A stretch of 9,468 bases of DNA from DATGIQ01 sp035295665 (GTDB lineage Bacteria; Planctomycetota; Planctomycetia; Gemmatales; Gemmataceae). How positions within the stretch are numbered: position 1 is the first letter of the stretch; each line of letters starts with the position of its first letter. The translations under genes and the position numbers were made by a program. The stretch lies in contig DATGIQ010000407.1 of assembly GCA_035295665.1 (NCBI GenBank), forward strand, positions 1-9,468. Direction: 5' to 3'. The notes under the pieces were generated by a model. It was not told the origin of the DNA, did not search any database, and saw nothing but the letters and a program-made list of their open reading frames with translations. This document shows, piece after piece, positions 1-7,191 of the stretch.

Positions 1-4
1 ATAG

Positions 5-130
5 TGGGGTCTCCGTGCGGGTAGACAGAATATCCAGCTGCAAAACTATCCGCGCGAGGCCCCTTTGCCCAGCCCAGCTGACGCAGCAACCCTCATAAAG
101 CCAATGCGTTATGCATATGCGGAAGGGCGG
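5..130 (+). pseudogene. Possible out-of-frame 5' fragment of the S9 peptidase gene
   Basis: This stretch has no clear start codon and no clear gene of its own. Frame 2 is open from 5 (after a TAG at 2-4) and ends in a reading MRYAYAEGR at 104-130. The peptidase frame (frame 1) then reads VTPKEYDYEHLW from 130 onward. Restoring one G in the GGCGG run near 126-130 would join the two into a continuous AEGRVTPKEYDYEHLW. That looks like the normal run-up to the beta-propeller of S9 peptidases. The part before about 95 does not resemble anything I recognise. I infer a one-base deletion (mutation or assembly error); the fragment is short, so confidence is low. Confidence 0.25.
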
Positions 131-174
131 TTACGCCCAAGGAATATGACTACGAGCACCTCTGGACCATCAAT

Positions 175-1677
175 GTGGCCGAAGCTTTGAAAGAGCCGCA
201 GCCGGGCAAGCAGCGCACCCAGGGCAAGGACTATAGTATGGGCCGCTTCTCCTGGTCGCCCGATGGATCCAAGATCGCCTTCGACGCCACCCAAAATCCC
301 GATCTGATTCAGTTGGGCACGGCCGACATCTACATTCTCAGTCTGGCCGATGATGCGGTGAAGAAAATCGTCTCTCTGCCTGGGCCGGATGCCAATCCCC
401 ATTGGTCGCCCGACGGCAAACAGCTGGTCTTCGAATCGGCGATGGGCAATCCGAATTTCTTTCACGGCAACCGCCGCCTTGCCGTGATCCCCGTAGACGG
501 GGGCACGCCGCGCTCGCTCACCGAGGATTTCGATGAAAATGCTTCCCTGATCGACTGGAAGCCCGGCGGGATCTACTTCTGGGGGTTGCAAAAAGCGAGC
601 GCCCATCTTTTTCACGTGCACCCCGACCAACCCAAAGTCACTCGCCTCACCAGCCCCGATAACTTGCTGACCTTCGATTTTTCGCTGACGCACGATGGCC
701 AGCAGATGGCTTTTACCGCGGGCTCGCCCAGTTCGCTCAATGAAGTTTTTGTCTCCGAAGTGAATCGCTTCGCACCCCGCAAGCTGACCGACATGACCGA
801 GCAAACCCGGTCGTTGATCCTGGGCAAATCCGAAGTCATCTCCTGGAAGAGCCACGACGGCACGGCCATTGAAGGCGTGCTGACCAAGCCAGCCAACTTC
901 GACCCGACAAAGAAACGACCGCTCTTGTGCATCATTCATGGCGGCCCCGCGGGCACCGACCTGCCCACGTTGCTGGCCAGACGCTACTACCCGGCCGACA
1001 TTTGGGCTGGCCGGGGTGCCCTGATCCTGCGCGTCAACTATCGCGGCAGCGCCGGCTACGGCGAAAAATTCAGGCAGCTTAATGTCAACAATCTTGGCGT
1101 CGGCGATGCGTGGGATGTTCTTTCCGGGATCGATCATCTGATCAAGCTTGGCTGGGTCGATCCCGCGAAGGTCGGTTGCATGGGCTGGAGCCAAGGCGGC
1201 TATATCTCGGCCTTCCTGACCACGTCGTCGGACCGCTTTGCCGCCATTTCGGTCGGTGCCGGCATCTCGAACTGGGCGACCTACTATTACAACACGGATA
1301 TCACTCCGTTCACGATCCAGTATCTCGGCAAGGACCCGATTGCCGACCCAGCGATTTACCAGAAGACTTCACCGATGTCTTATATTCAGAAGGCAAAGAC
1401 TCCGACGCTCATCCAGCACGGCGAGAACGATAAACGCGTACCGATCCCGAACGCCTACGAATTGCGGCAAGGCCTCGAGGATCGGGGTGTCAAGGTCGAG
1501 ATGATCGTCTATAAAGGCTACGGCCACGGCATTACCAAGCCGCGCTCCCAGCGTGCCGTCATGCAACACAACCTCGCGTGGTTCAACCATTATCTTTGGG
1601 GAGACCCGCTCCCCGACTTTGCCAACCCGGAGGTACCCAAAGCGGCGAAGTCAGCGGACACGCCCTCGGAAAGATGA
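175..1677 (+). CDS. S9-family serine peptidase (prolyl oligopeptidase/acylaminoacyl peptidase type), 5' end disrupted
   Basis: This is a serine peptidase of the alpha/beta-hydrolase S9 family; members cleave short peptides after proline or remove acyl-amino acids. The N-terminal half is a beta-propeller with PD40 repeats: FSWSPDGSKIAF at about residues 25-36 and HWSPDGKQLVF at about 76-86, counted from GTG 175. The C-terminal half is the hydrolase: IIHGGPAG near 253-260, the nucleophile elbow GWSQGG with Ser339, Asp419 in HGENDKRVP, and His451 in GYGHGI. The triad is complete. The frame is open from 82, but there is no ATG, GTG or TTG before GTG 175. No ribosome binding site precedes GTG 175, and clearly protein-like sequence (TPKEYDYEHLW) lies upstream of it. 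At 500 residues it is about 150 short of usual relatives, so the true N-terminus is lost to a frameshift or lies before the window. A xylanase gene follows 83 bases downstream on the same strand; a functional link is not evident. Confidence 0.88.
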   Translation: MAEALKEPQPGKQRTQGKDYSMGRFSWSPDGSKIAFDATQNPDLIQLGTADIYILSLADDAVKKIVSLPGPDANPHWSPDGKQLVFESAMGNPNFFHGNRRLAVIPVDGGTPRSLTEDFDENASLIDWKPGGIYFWGLQKASAHLFHVHPDQPKVTRLTSPDNLLTFDFSLTHDGQQMAFTAGSPSSLNEVFVSEVNRFAPRKLTDMTEQTRSLILGKSEVISWKSHDGTAIEGVLTKPANFDPTKKRPLLCIIHGGPAGTDLPTLLARRYYPADIWAGRGALILRVNYRGSAGYGEKFRQLNVNNLGVGDAWDVLSGIDHLIKLGWVDPAKVGCMGWSQGGYISAFLTTSSDRFAAISVGAGISNWATYYYNTDITPFTIQYLGKDPIADPAIYQKTSPMSYIQKAKTPTLIQHGENDKRVPIPNAYELRQGLEDRGVKVEMIVYKGYGHGITKPRSQRAVMQHNLAWFNHYLWGDPLPDFANPEVPKAAKSADTPSER

Positions 1678-1747
1678 CAAGAATACAATGGAAGCCCTCT
1701 GCACCTCTCGGGGAATGGGACCGAGGCACGCGGGCCTAGCGATGAAC

Positions 1748-1753
1748 AAGGGG
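1748..1753 (+). promoter_or_regulatory. Ribosome binding site of the GH10 gene
   Basis: AAGGGG sits seven bases before ATG 1761 and supports that start. An ATG at 1754 is in another frame. The 83 bases between the peptidase stop and this start contain no clear promoter. Confidence 0.55.
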
Positions 1754-1760
1754 ATGAAAC

Positions 1761-2942
1761 ATGAAGGAACGCATCGTGGTCCTGGTTGGGTATGCCGTGC
1801 TGGCGTGCCTGACCGTGCCGGCATTGGGGCAGCCGCGCGACGGCATCAACCGCGACGGGCAAGAGACAGTCGAATACGACTCAACAGCGGCGGTGAACCA
1901 GCGTTCCCCTACCATTAAGGACGTTTACAAGGATCACTTTCTTATCGGCATGGCCGGAGACCTGCCCGGCAACTACTCGGATGAGGAACTGGGCCTCGTC
2001 AAGGAGCACTTCAACAGTGTCACGCCGGAAAACTGCATGAAGCCGGGTCCGGTTCACCCCAGCGAGGACATGTGGAGATTCGAGCGGTCCGACGCCCTCG
2101 TGAAATGGTGCATCGATAACCGCATGGCCATCCACGGCCATACGCTCGTGTGGCATTCGCAGACGAACAACTGGTTTTTCCGCGATGGCGACAAGGCGGC
2201 CGTCACCCAGCGCATGAAGGACCATATCCGCACGCTGGTGGGGCGCTACAAGGGAAAAATCCGGGGCTGGGATGTCGTCAACGAAGCGATCGGCGACGGC
2301 GGCAATACCGAGACGGCCCAGACGGAGCACCTCCGCAATTCCTCGTGGATGAGGGCCGTGGGACCGGAATATCTGACGCTGGCGTTCCAGTTTGCCCATG
2401 AGGCCGATCCTGACGCCAAGCTGTATTACAACGACTACGGTATCGAGGCCGGCCCCAAGCATGGGAGTTCGATGGTGCTGCTCAGACGCCTGATCAAAGA
2501 CGGCGTGCCGATTTACGGCGTAGGAATCCAAGGCCACTGGAGCACAGCCAATGTCCCCTATGCCGCCCTCGACAAGGCGATTGCCGACTATGCCGCGCTC
2601 GGACTGAAAGTTAGCATCACGGAGCTGGACGTGACGATCCGTGGTGCATCGGGGGGACAGTTTGGCCGCGGTCCCGGCGGCCGCGGGCGGGGCGAAGTCT
2701 CGCCGCCGTCACCACAGGATCTCAAGGCCCAGGCGGACGCTTATGCCCGGTTGTTCGCGATCTTCATCAAACACAAGGATGTGGTGGAGCGCGTGACGTT
2801 CTGGGGGCTTAGCGACCGCCGCACCTGGCGTTTTGGACAGCACCCGCTGATCTTCGACGCCAACAACCAGCCGAAGCCGGCCTATGCAGCCATCGTCGAT
2901 GCGCTCCTGCATCCGAACCCTGACTTGGCCGCACCACGATAA
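1761..2942 (+). CDS. Endo-1,4-beta-xylanase, glycoside hydrolase family 10, exported
   Basis: A GH10 retaining xylanase that cuts internal beta-1,4 bonds of the xylan backbone. The 393-residue protein starts with MKERIVVLVGYAVLAC and then LTVPALGQ. This can be a Sec signal peptide cut after ALG (residue 23). Alternatively, Cys16 in VLAC could be a lipobox, so surface anchoring is possible. The catalytic TIM barrel covers about residues 50-385. Visible family signatures are NSVTPENCMKP (86-95), HGHTLVWHSQ (125-134), the acid/base Glu175 in GWDVVNEAIGD, the nucleophile Glu288 in ITELDV, and FWGLSDRRTW (347-356). No extra carbohydrate-binding module is present. A Gly/Arg/Pro-rich insert (about 295-318) follows the nucleophile strand. 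The stop codon is TAA at 2940-2942, and the transporter gene begins 120 bases later, so co-transcription is likely. Family assignment is very safe; exact substrate preference within xylans is inferred. Confidence 0.95.
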   Translation: MKERIVVLVGYAVLACLTVPALGQPRDGINRDGQETVEYDSTAAVNQRSPTIKDVYKDHFLIGMAGDLPGNYSDEELGLVKEHFNSVTPENCMKPGPVHPSEDMWRFERSDALVKWCIDNRMAIHGHTLVWHSQTNNWFFRDGDKAAVTQRMKDHIRTLVGRYKGKIRGWDVVNEAIGDGGNTETAQTEHLRNSSWMRAVGPEYLTLAFQFAHEADPDAKLYYNDYGIEAGPKHGSSMVLLRRLIKDGVPIYGVGIQGHWSTANVPYAALDKAIADYAALGLKVSITELDVTIRGASGGQFGRGPGGRGRGEVSPPSPQDLKAQADAYARLFAIFIKHKDVVERVTFWGLSDRRTWRFGQHPLIFDANNQPKPAYAAIVDALLHPNPDLAAPR

Positions 2943-3048
2943 TGAGCATGGTTGGCCGGGATTCCTGTATCGTGACCCCGCGCGCCGGAACGCCGAGTAA
3001 CTTTCGTGCTTCTCCCGGTGCAGGAGAGGGTCTCGATCCCGCCGAAAC

Positions 3049-3054
3049 GGAAGG
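3049..3054 (+). promoter_or_regulatory. Ribosome binding site deciding the MFS transporter start
   Basis: GGAAGG lies eight bases before ATG 3063. This favours that start over the in-frame GTG at 3006, which has no such site and would add 19 residues of unconvincing sequence. Confidence 0.55.
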
Positions 3055-3062
3055 CGCCACGC

Positions 3063-4346
3063 ATGGATCAAGTCGAATCGGCTCCGCCGAAAGCTTCTCC
3101 TTTTCGTATGCCGGGGCTCCGCTGGTGGATGATGGCGCTGCTCATGCTCGGTTCGATCTTGAATTACCTGGCGCGGCAAACGCTGTCGGTGGCCCAGGTG
3201 CAGCTACAAGGTTCGCTCGGCATCTCGGAGGCAGAGTATTCATGGATTACCGGGGCGTTTCAAATCTCGATCATGTTCCAGCCCATCTGCGGTTACGTTC
3301 TGGACGTGATCGGACTCCGGACCGGGTTGGCGATCTTCGTCGCGGCATGGTCCGCCATTAATATGGCGCACGCGCTGGCGGGGTCGTGGAAAGGCCTGGC
3401 GTTCCTGCGCGGGCTGATGGGTTTTGCCGAGGGCTCGGCGAACCCGGCCGGGATGAAGGCGACGGCCGAGTGGTTTCCTGCGCGGGAACGAGGCCTTGCG
3501 GGCGGGATCTACAATATCGGGGCGTCAGCTGGGATGATGCTGGCGGGGCCACTGGTCGCCTTTGCCGTCGTTTACTGGAACTGGCAAAGCGCCTTTGTAA
3601 TCAGCGGCGGCCTGGGTTTGGCGTGGGTTGGTCTGTGGCTCGTGCTCTTTGAATCCCCCGCACGCCATCGCTGGCTATCGGACAAAGAGCGTGACTACAT
3701 CGCAACCGGGCAGGAAAAGACACTCCAGAACTGCGGAAAGCCTTCCCTCCGAGAGATCATCCGACAGCGGAATTTCTGGGGGATTGCGATCCCGCGTTTC
3801 CTGGCTGACCCCACATGGGGCGCCTTGTCGTTTTGGCTGCCGCTGTATTTGGCAAAGGAGCGGAACTGGGACCTCAAGACCATTGCTATGTTTTCCTGGC
3901 TGCCGTTCCTGGCGGCAGATTTTGGTTGCATCTTCGGGGGGCTGCTGGCTGCGACACTACAGAAGGTTGCAGGCGTGTCGCTGATCAATGCGCGACGGTT
4001 CGCGTTTACGGCCGGCGCCGGGCTGATGGTCAGCGTGGCGTTTGCCGGTCGAGTCCAGGACCCGTATCTGGCGATCCTGCTCTTCAGCCTGGCCGGTTTT
4101 GCCCATCAGACTCTATCGGTGACAGTCATTACGATGTCCTCGGACCTGTTCCGGCGGAGCGAGGTGGCGACCGTGGCCGGTCTGGCGGGAACGTTTGGCA
4201 ACGCCGGCGTGCTCCTCTTTACCTTGATGGTCGGCGCGCTGGTGACGCAAATCGGCTATGCGCCGTTCTTCGCCTGCCTGAGCGTGCTGGATATCCTCGG
4301 GGCGATTGTCTTGTGGACGCTCGTACGGGAGCGGAGGGCCGAGTGA
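3063..4346 (+). CDS. MFS transporter, hexuronate/anion:cation symporter (ExuT-like) family
   Basis: A 427-residue inner-membrane transporter of the major facilitator superfamily with about 12 hydrophobic segments. It matches the ACS/hexuronate branch in layout: LNYLARQTLS in helix 1 (32-42), GYVLDVIGLRTG in the loop after helix 2 (77-88), FAEGSANPAG (121-130) followed by AEWFPARERGLAGG (135-148) around helices 4-5, and a central loop ending LSDKERDYI. In ExuT and DgoT relatives the helix-1 motif usually reads NYxDR, but here Asp is Ala37. The helix-4 Glu (Glu123) is kept. Sitting between a GH10 xylanase and a GH43 xylosidase, it most likely imports glucuronate, aldouronate or xylo-oligosaccharide products; the substrate is inferred from context. 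Its last bases overlap the GH43 start (GTGA), suggesting tight co-expression. Confidence 0.9.
   Translation: MDQVESAPPKASPFRMPGLRWWMMALLMLGSILNYLARQTLSVAQVQLQGSLGISEAEYSWITGAFQISIMFQPICGYVLDVIGLRTGLAIFVAAWSAINMAHALAGSWKGLAFLRGLMGFAEGSANPAGMKATAEWFPARERGLAGGIYNIGASAGMMLAGPLVAFAVVYWNWQSAFVISGGLGLAWVGLWLVLFESPARHRWLSDKERDYIATGQEKTLQNCGKPSLREIIRQRNFWGIAIPRFLADPTWGALSFWLPLYLAKERNWDLKTIAMFSWLPFLAADFGCIFGGLLAATLQKVAGVSLINARRFAFTAGAGLMVSVAFAGRVQDPYLAILLFSLAGFAHQTLSVTVITMSSDLFRRSEVATVAGLAGTFGNAGVLLFTLMVGALVTQIGYAPFFACLSVLDILGAIVLWTLVRERRAE
4333..4338 (+). promoter_or_regulatory. Ribosome binding site inside the transporter gene, for the GH43 GTG start
   Basis: GGAGGG lies four bases before GTG 4343, within the last codons of the transporter. 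Together with the GTGA stop/start overlap it supports translational coupling. Confidence 0.5.
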
Positions 4347-5974
4347 ACATCACCAATCCCATTGTGCCCGGCTTCAACCCCGATCCTTCCATTGTGCGCG
4401 TGGGCGACGATTATTACATCGCCACCTCGACCTTCGAGTGGTACCCCGGCGTGCAGATTCACCACTCCAAAGACTTGGTGCATTGGCGGCTCCTGACGCG
4501 GCCGTTGCGGCGGGCCAGCCAGTTGGACCTGCGGGGAGACCCGGATTCCTGTGGCGTCTGGGCGCCGTGCCTGACCTACGCCGACGGTCTCTTCTACCTG
4601 GTGTACACAGATGTGAAGCGCTATGGCCGGGCTACGGTCGGCGGCATCTCCAGCGCCTCGCTGCGCGACTTCCACAACTATCTGGTAACGGCCCCGCGCA
4701 TCGACGGCGACTGGTCGGAGCCGATCTACCTAAACAGCGGTGGCTTTGATCCGTCGCTGTTTCACGATTCGGACGGCCGAAAATACCTCGTTCACATGCT
4801 CTGGGACCATCGGCCAGGCCAGAATCGATTTGCCGGCATTGCGCTGCAAGAATTCTCGCCTCGCGAACAGAAGCTGATCGGCCGGCGCCGGCTCATTTTC
4901 CGGGGCACGTCGATCGGCTTCACCGAAGGGCCGCATCTGTACCAACGCGACGGAACCTATTATCTCCTGGTCGCCGAGGGCGGCACCTTCTGGGGCCATG
5001 CCGTCACGATGGCGCGGTCGCGGACCATTGAAGGACCCTACGAAGTGCATCCCGACACGCACGTTCTGACGGCGCGCGCTCGGCCGGACTGCGCCTTGCA
5101 GCGCGCGGGTCATGCCTCCGTCGTCCAGACGCAGAATGGCGAAACCTACATGGTCTATCTGTGCGGCCGGCCGCTGCCCAATCGGGGACGCTGCGTCTTG
5201 GGCCGGGAGACGGCGATCCAGAAGATGGTCTGGTCGCCGGATGGGTGGCTGCGCACCGCCGACGGCCAAGGTCTGCCGCAGGTGAGCGTTCCGGCGCCCA
5301 ACCTGCCGTCGCACCCGTTCCCTGCGCCGCCGGTCCGCGCGGATTTCGATTCGCCGGAGCTGCCCATTGAGTTTCAGTGGCTGCGCACGCCCTATCCCGA
5401 GCGGCTCTGGAGCCTTACCCAGCGGCGTGGCTTCCTGCGTCTCTTCGGCCGAGAAACCTTGGGGAGCCAGTTCGAGCAGGCGCTGGTCGCCCGCCGGCAG
5501 CAGGCGCATTGCTTCACGGCCTCGACGTACATGGAGTTCGAGCCGGAGCATTTTCAACACGCCGCGGGCCTTCTTCTGTATTACCACGCGACGAAGTTCC
5601 ATTACTTGTTCATGACGAAGGATGACACGATCGGGCGCCAGTTGTGCATCATGTCGTGCGTGACGGACATAGGCGACAGCTTCAGCGCTCCGATTCCGCT
5701 ACCGGCGGGGACGGAAAAGATCGAGCTCCGCATGGACGTAGATTACGAGCGGCTGGTGTTTGCCTATCGGCTGCCGGACGACGTGTGGCGGGTGGTGCCA
5801 TGCGTTTTGGATGCTAGCATCGTGTCTGACGAGGCCGGTCCTCCCACATTGCCCAACTTCACGGGCGCTTTTGTAGGGATCTGCTGCCAGGATCTCGCGG
5901 GGACACGCCGGCCGGCCGATTTTGATTATTTCGAGTATCAGCCGCGCGACTATCAGCCTCAGCTTGCGTTTTAG
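4343..5974 (+). CDS. GH43 (subfamily 11-like) beta-xylosidase / alpha-L-arabinofuranosidase, cytoplasmic
   Basis: An inverting GH43 enzyme of 543 residues, the usual length for XynB-type beta-xylosidases that trim xylo-oligosaccharides to xylose and often remove arabinose. The five-bladed propeller covers about 1-320. The three acidic residues are visible: Asp14 (general base) in GFNPDPS, Asp136 (pKa modulator) in GGFDPS, and Glu195 (general acid) in GFTEGPHLY. Residues about 330-536 form the C-terminal beta-sandwich typical of this subfamily (FDSPELPIEFQWLRTPYPE, then AAGLLLYYHATKFHYL). There is no signal peptide, so it acts inside the cell on imported products. The start is GTG 4343, because homology begins at once (NITNPIVPGFNPDPS). 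GGAGGG at 4333-4338 is a good binding site, and the start overlaps the transporter stop by 4 bases. The same frame is open far upstream (from 3815), but that stretch is the transporter gene read out of frame. Confidence 0.94.
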   Translation: MNITNPIVPGFNPDPSIVRVGDDYYIATSTFEWYPGVQIHHSKDLVHWRLLTRPLRRASQLDLRGDPDSCGVWAPCLTYADGLFYLVYTDVKRYGRATVGGISSASLRDFHNYLVTAPRIDGDWSEPIYLNSGGFDPSLFHDSDGRKYLVHMLWDHRPGQNRFAGIALQEFSPREQKLIGRRRLIFRGTSIGFTEGPHLYQRDGTYYLLVAEGGTFWGHAVTMARSRTIEGPYEVHPDTHVLTARARPDCALQRAGHASVVQTQNGETYMVYLCGRPLPNRGRCVLGRETAIQKMVWSPDGWLRTADGQGLPQVSVPAPNLPSHPFPAPPVRADFDSPELPIEFQWLRTPYPERLWSLTQRRGFLRLFGRETLGSQFEQALVARRQQAHCFTASTYMEFEPEHFQHAAGLLLYYHATKFHYLFMTKDDTIGRQLCIMSCVTDIGDSFSAPIPLPAGTEKIELRMDVDYERLVFAYRLPDDVWRVVPCVLDASIVSDEAGPPTLPNFTGAFVGICCQDLAGTRRPADFDYFEYQPRDYQPQLAF

Positions 5975-5980
5975 AAACCG

Positions 5981-6030
5981 GACTCCAGGATAACCAATCG
6001 CGGCGAGCTATCCTTGTATCCTGCGTAGTC
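5981..6030. terminator. Weak imperfect hairpin between convergent genes
   Basis: CAGGATA at 5986-5992 can pair with TATCCTG at 6017-6023, flanked by GACT (5981-5984) and AGTC (6027-6030). A second TATCCT at 6009-6014 offers an alternative partner. The element spans the 33-base gap between two convergent stop codons and enters the end of the minus-strand gene. There is no T-run on either strand, so an intrinsic terminator is only a guess from position. Confidence 0.25.
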
Positions 6031-6853
6031 TGAGCGCACATACGGCATACAGGCGTGGCCCCAAATTCCAACGCCAGGGAGGAAGAAGCTCCACCGCCTC
6101 TACCTGGGAGCAGAGTACCGGGTCGGTGCGAAACAGCGTGGCGAGCACCGCGGGATTGACGCCATGGAAAAAATTGCGCTCTCGGATGAGTTGGCCGAGC
6201 ACGCTGGGTAATGCCTCCTCGGGGACCGAACCCAAGCCCGGAAATGAGTCCGAGGAGACGACATCGGTAATTAGCACCCCTACCCCGCCGGGCGCAACCA
6301 GGTGGGTGAGAAGGCGGAGATGGCCCGCCCGAACCGCCTGGAGCAGCTCCACGAACTGGGGATGCTGCTCACCCACCCCATGCACCACAGCGATGATCAA
6401 TTGACTGAGTAAAGTGGTCGAGGCGACCACATCAAAGGGTCCCGGCAAAACCGACCGCAAGCTCTGCATCGGTTGCTCGACACAGGCAGCCAAATCTGCC
6501 GCCGGCACCATGGTGAACGGCGACCAGGCAGCCATGGCGTCGAGCATTCCGGTGATGTCGATGCCACCGTAGCGATGCACCGCGGGATTGTCCGCCAAAC
6601 CCTGCGCAGCCACGCCACGGGTCAGAGCCTCGGCGTCGAGGTCCACAAGATGAACCTCCCGATGGGCTTGGAGAAGAGCCCGGAGGTCCAGGTCATTCGC
6701 GTTGCCGGCACCGAGAACACACAGACGCGACGACCCCGGCACCGAGCCACTCCGGAGAAGCTCGGTGACCTTCCTCCGATGAGCGCTGAATAGCTCCCAG
6801 CTATCTTGGCTCTCCCGGTTGTACCCGATTTGCAGGTTCGTAAGCGGATTCAT
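6008..6853 (-). CDS. Class I SAM-dependent methyltransferase-like protein, role unknown
   Basis: A 281-residue protein with a Rossmann-like methyltransferase core. It shows a glycine-rich motif I (LCVLGAGNANDLDL, 44-57), an acidic end of strand 2 (HLVDLDAEAL, 68-77), a strand-4-like FDVVASTTLLSQL (140-152), and PGGVGVLITDVV (188-199). The opening YNRESQDSWELFSAHRRKV looks like an N-terminal cap helix. I do not recognise the methyl acceptor, and the pathway cannot be told from the neighbours. I chose ATG at 6851-6853 because AGAGG lies a few bases upstream and the sequence becomes protein-like from there. An in-frame ATG at 6956-6958 would add 35 weak residues. It converges on the GH43 gene and stands alone on its strand. 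The fold is likely; the activity is less certain. Confidence 0.75.
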   Translation of the reverse strand: MNPLTNLQIGYNRESQDSWELFSAHRRKVTELLRSGSVPGSSRLCVLGAGNANDLDLRALLQAHREVHLVDLDAEALTRGVAAQGLADNPAVHRYGGIDITGMLDAMAAWSPFTMVPAADLAACVEQPMQSLRSVLPGPFDVVASTTLLSQLIIAVVHGVGEQHPQFVELLQAVRAGHLRLLTHLVAPGGVGVLITDVVSSDSFPGLGSVPEEALPSVLGQLIRERNFFHGVNPAVLATLFRTDPVLCSQVEAVELLPPWRWNLGPRLYAVCALRLRRIQG

Positions 6854-6942
6854 ACCGCCTCTTTCGCGCGCTGGGCTCCCGAGTTGGAGAAACTTGCTGG
6901 AATTCTGCCAGAAAACCGTTGCTTTCGCCACAAGTGTTGGTG

Positions 6943-6971
6943 CAAAGCTATGCGACATGCGTTATGCTTTG
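6943..6971. repeat. Short inverted repeat, possible operator
   Basis: CAAAGC at 6943-6948 is mirrored by GCTTTG at 6966-6971 with 17 bases between. It lies between the divergent methyltransferase-like gene and the small remnant at 6987, a place where a regulator could bind. Six-base arms can occur by chance, so this is tentative. Confidence 0.2.
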
Positions 6972-6986
6972 TCTTACTTTCCTTCC

Positions 6987-7191
6987 ATGAGCAGAACAAA
7001 CGGCCGTCGACGTTGGCCTGGGGGCTGGCCATGCGATCGGCTCGAAGAGCTGCGCGATGGACTCTTGGCCCACAAGCAATCCGAGGCCAAGGAGCTATTG
7101 CAAGGTCGAAGAGGCCTGCCGCAAATGCCGGGCTGCTTACTTTGAAACGTCGCCTCGGCAGAACCCACCCCTGCCGCCTGTCCCTGTTTGA
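6987..7191 (+). pseudogene. Small Cys-containing hypothetical protein, apparently frame-disrupted
   Basis: From ATG 6987 the frame reads MSRTNGRRRW, then CDRLEELRDGLLAHKQSEA and KELL: a charged, helix-forming sequence with codon use like a real gene. After about 7100 this frame turns into unconvincing sequence and stops at 7143-7145. The next frame, however, reads KVEEACRKCRAAYFETSP from 7102 and stops at 7189-7191. Skipping one base near 7101 fuses the two into a coherent protein of about 68 residues with a long helix and a CxxC pair. I infer a one-base insertion, either a true pseudogene or a sequencing/assembly error. There is no clear ribosome binding site before 6987, and an earlier in-frame ATG exists at 6957. 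I do not recognise the family. Alternatively the whole stretch is non-coding. Confidence 0.35.

Noticed and set aside
104..114. Eleven-base match ATGCGTTATGC shared with 6957-6967
   Set aside because: Matches of this length are expected several times by chance in a window of this size.
109..1194. Long open frame on the minus strand opposite the S9 peptidase
   Set aside because: Its composition is that of an antisense shadow in GC-rich coding DNA; the plus strand has a complete catalytic triad and propeller repeats.
1704..1726. Hairpin CCTCTCGG / CCGAGG between the peptidase and xylanase genes
   Set aside because: The stem is only six pairs with a bulge and has no T-run; I would expect such a structure by chance in this base composition.
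2942..3361. Possible small gene starting at the TAATG overlap after the xylanase
   Set aside because: Most of it is the MFS gene in another frame, and the sequence has no protein-like pattern.
3815..4342. Upstream extension of the GH43 frame, which would fuse about 176 residues to the enzyme
   Set aside because: The stretch is the MFS gene read out of frame; GH43 homology starts right after GTG 4343, which has a good binding site.
4730..5602. 290-codon minus-strand open frame opposite GH43
   Set aside because: Shadow of the GH43 gene; Arg/Gly/Ala-rich sequence without motifs.
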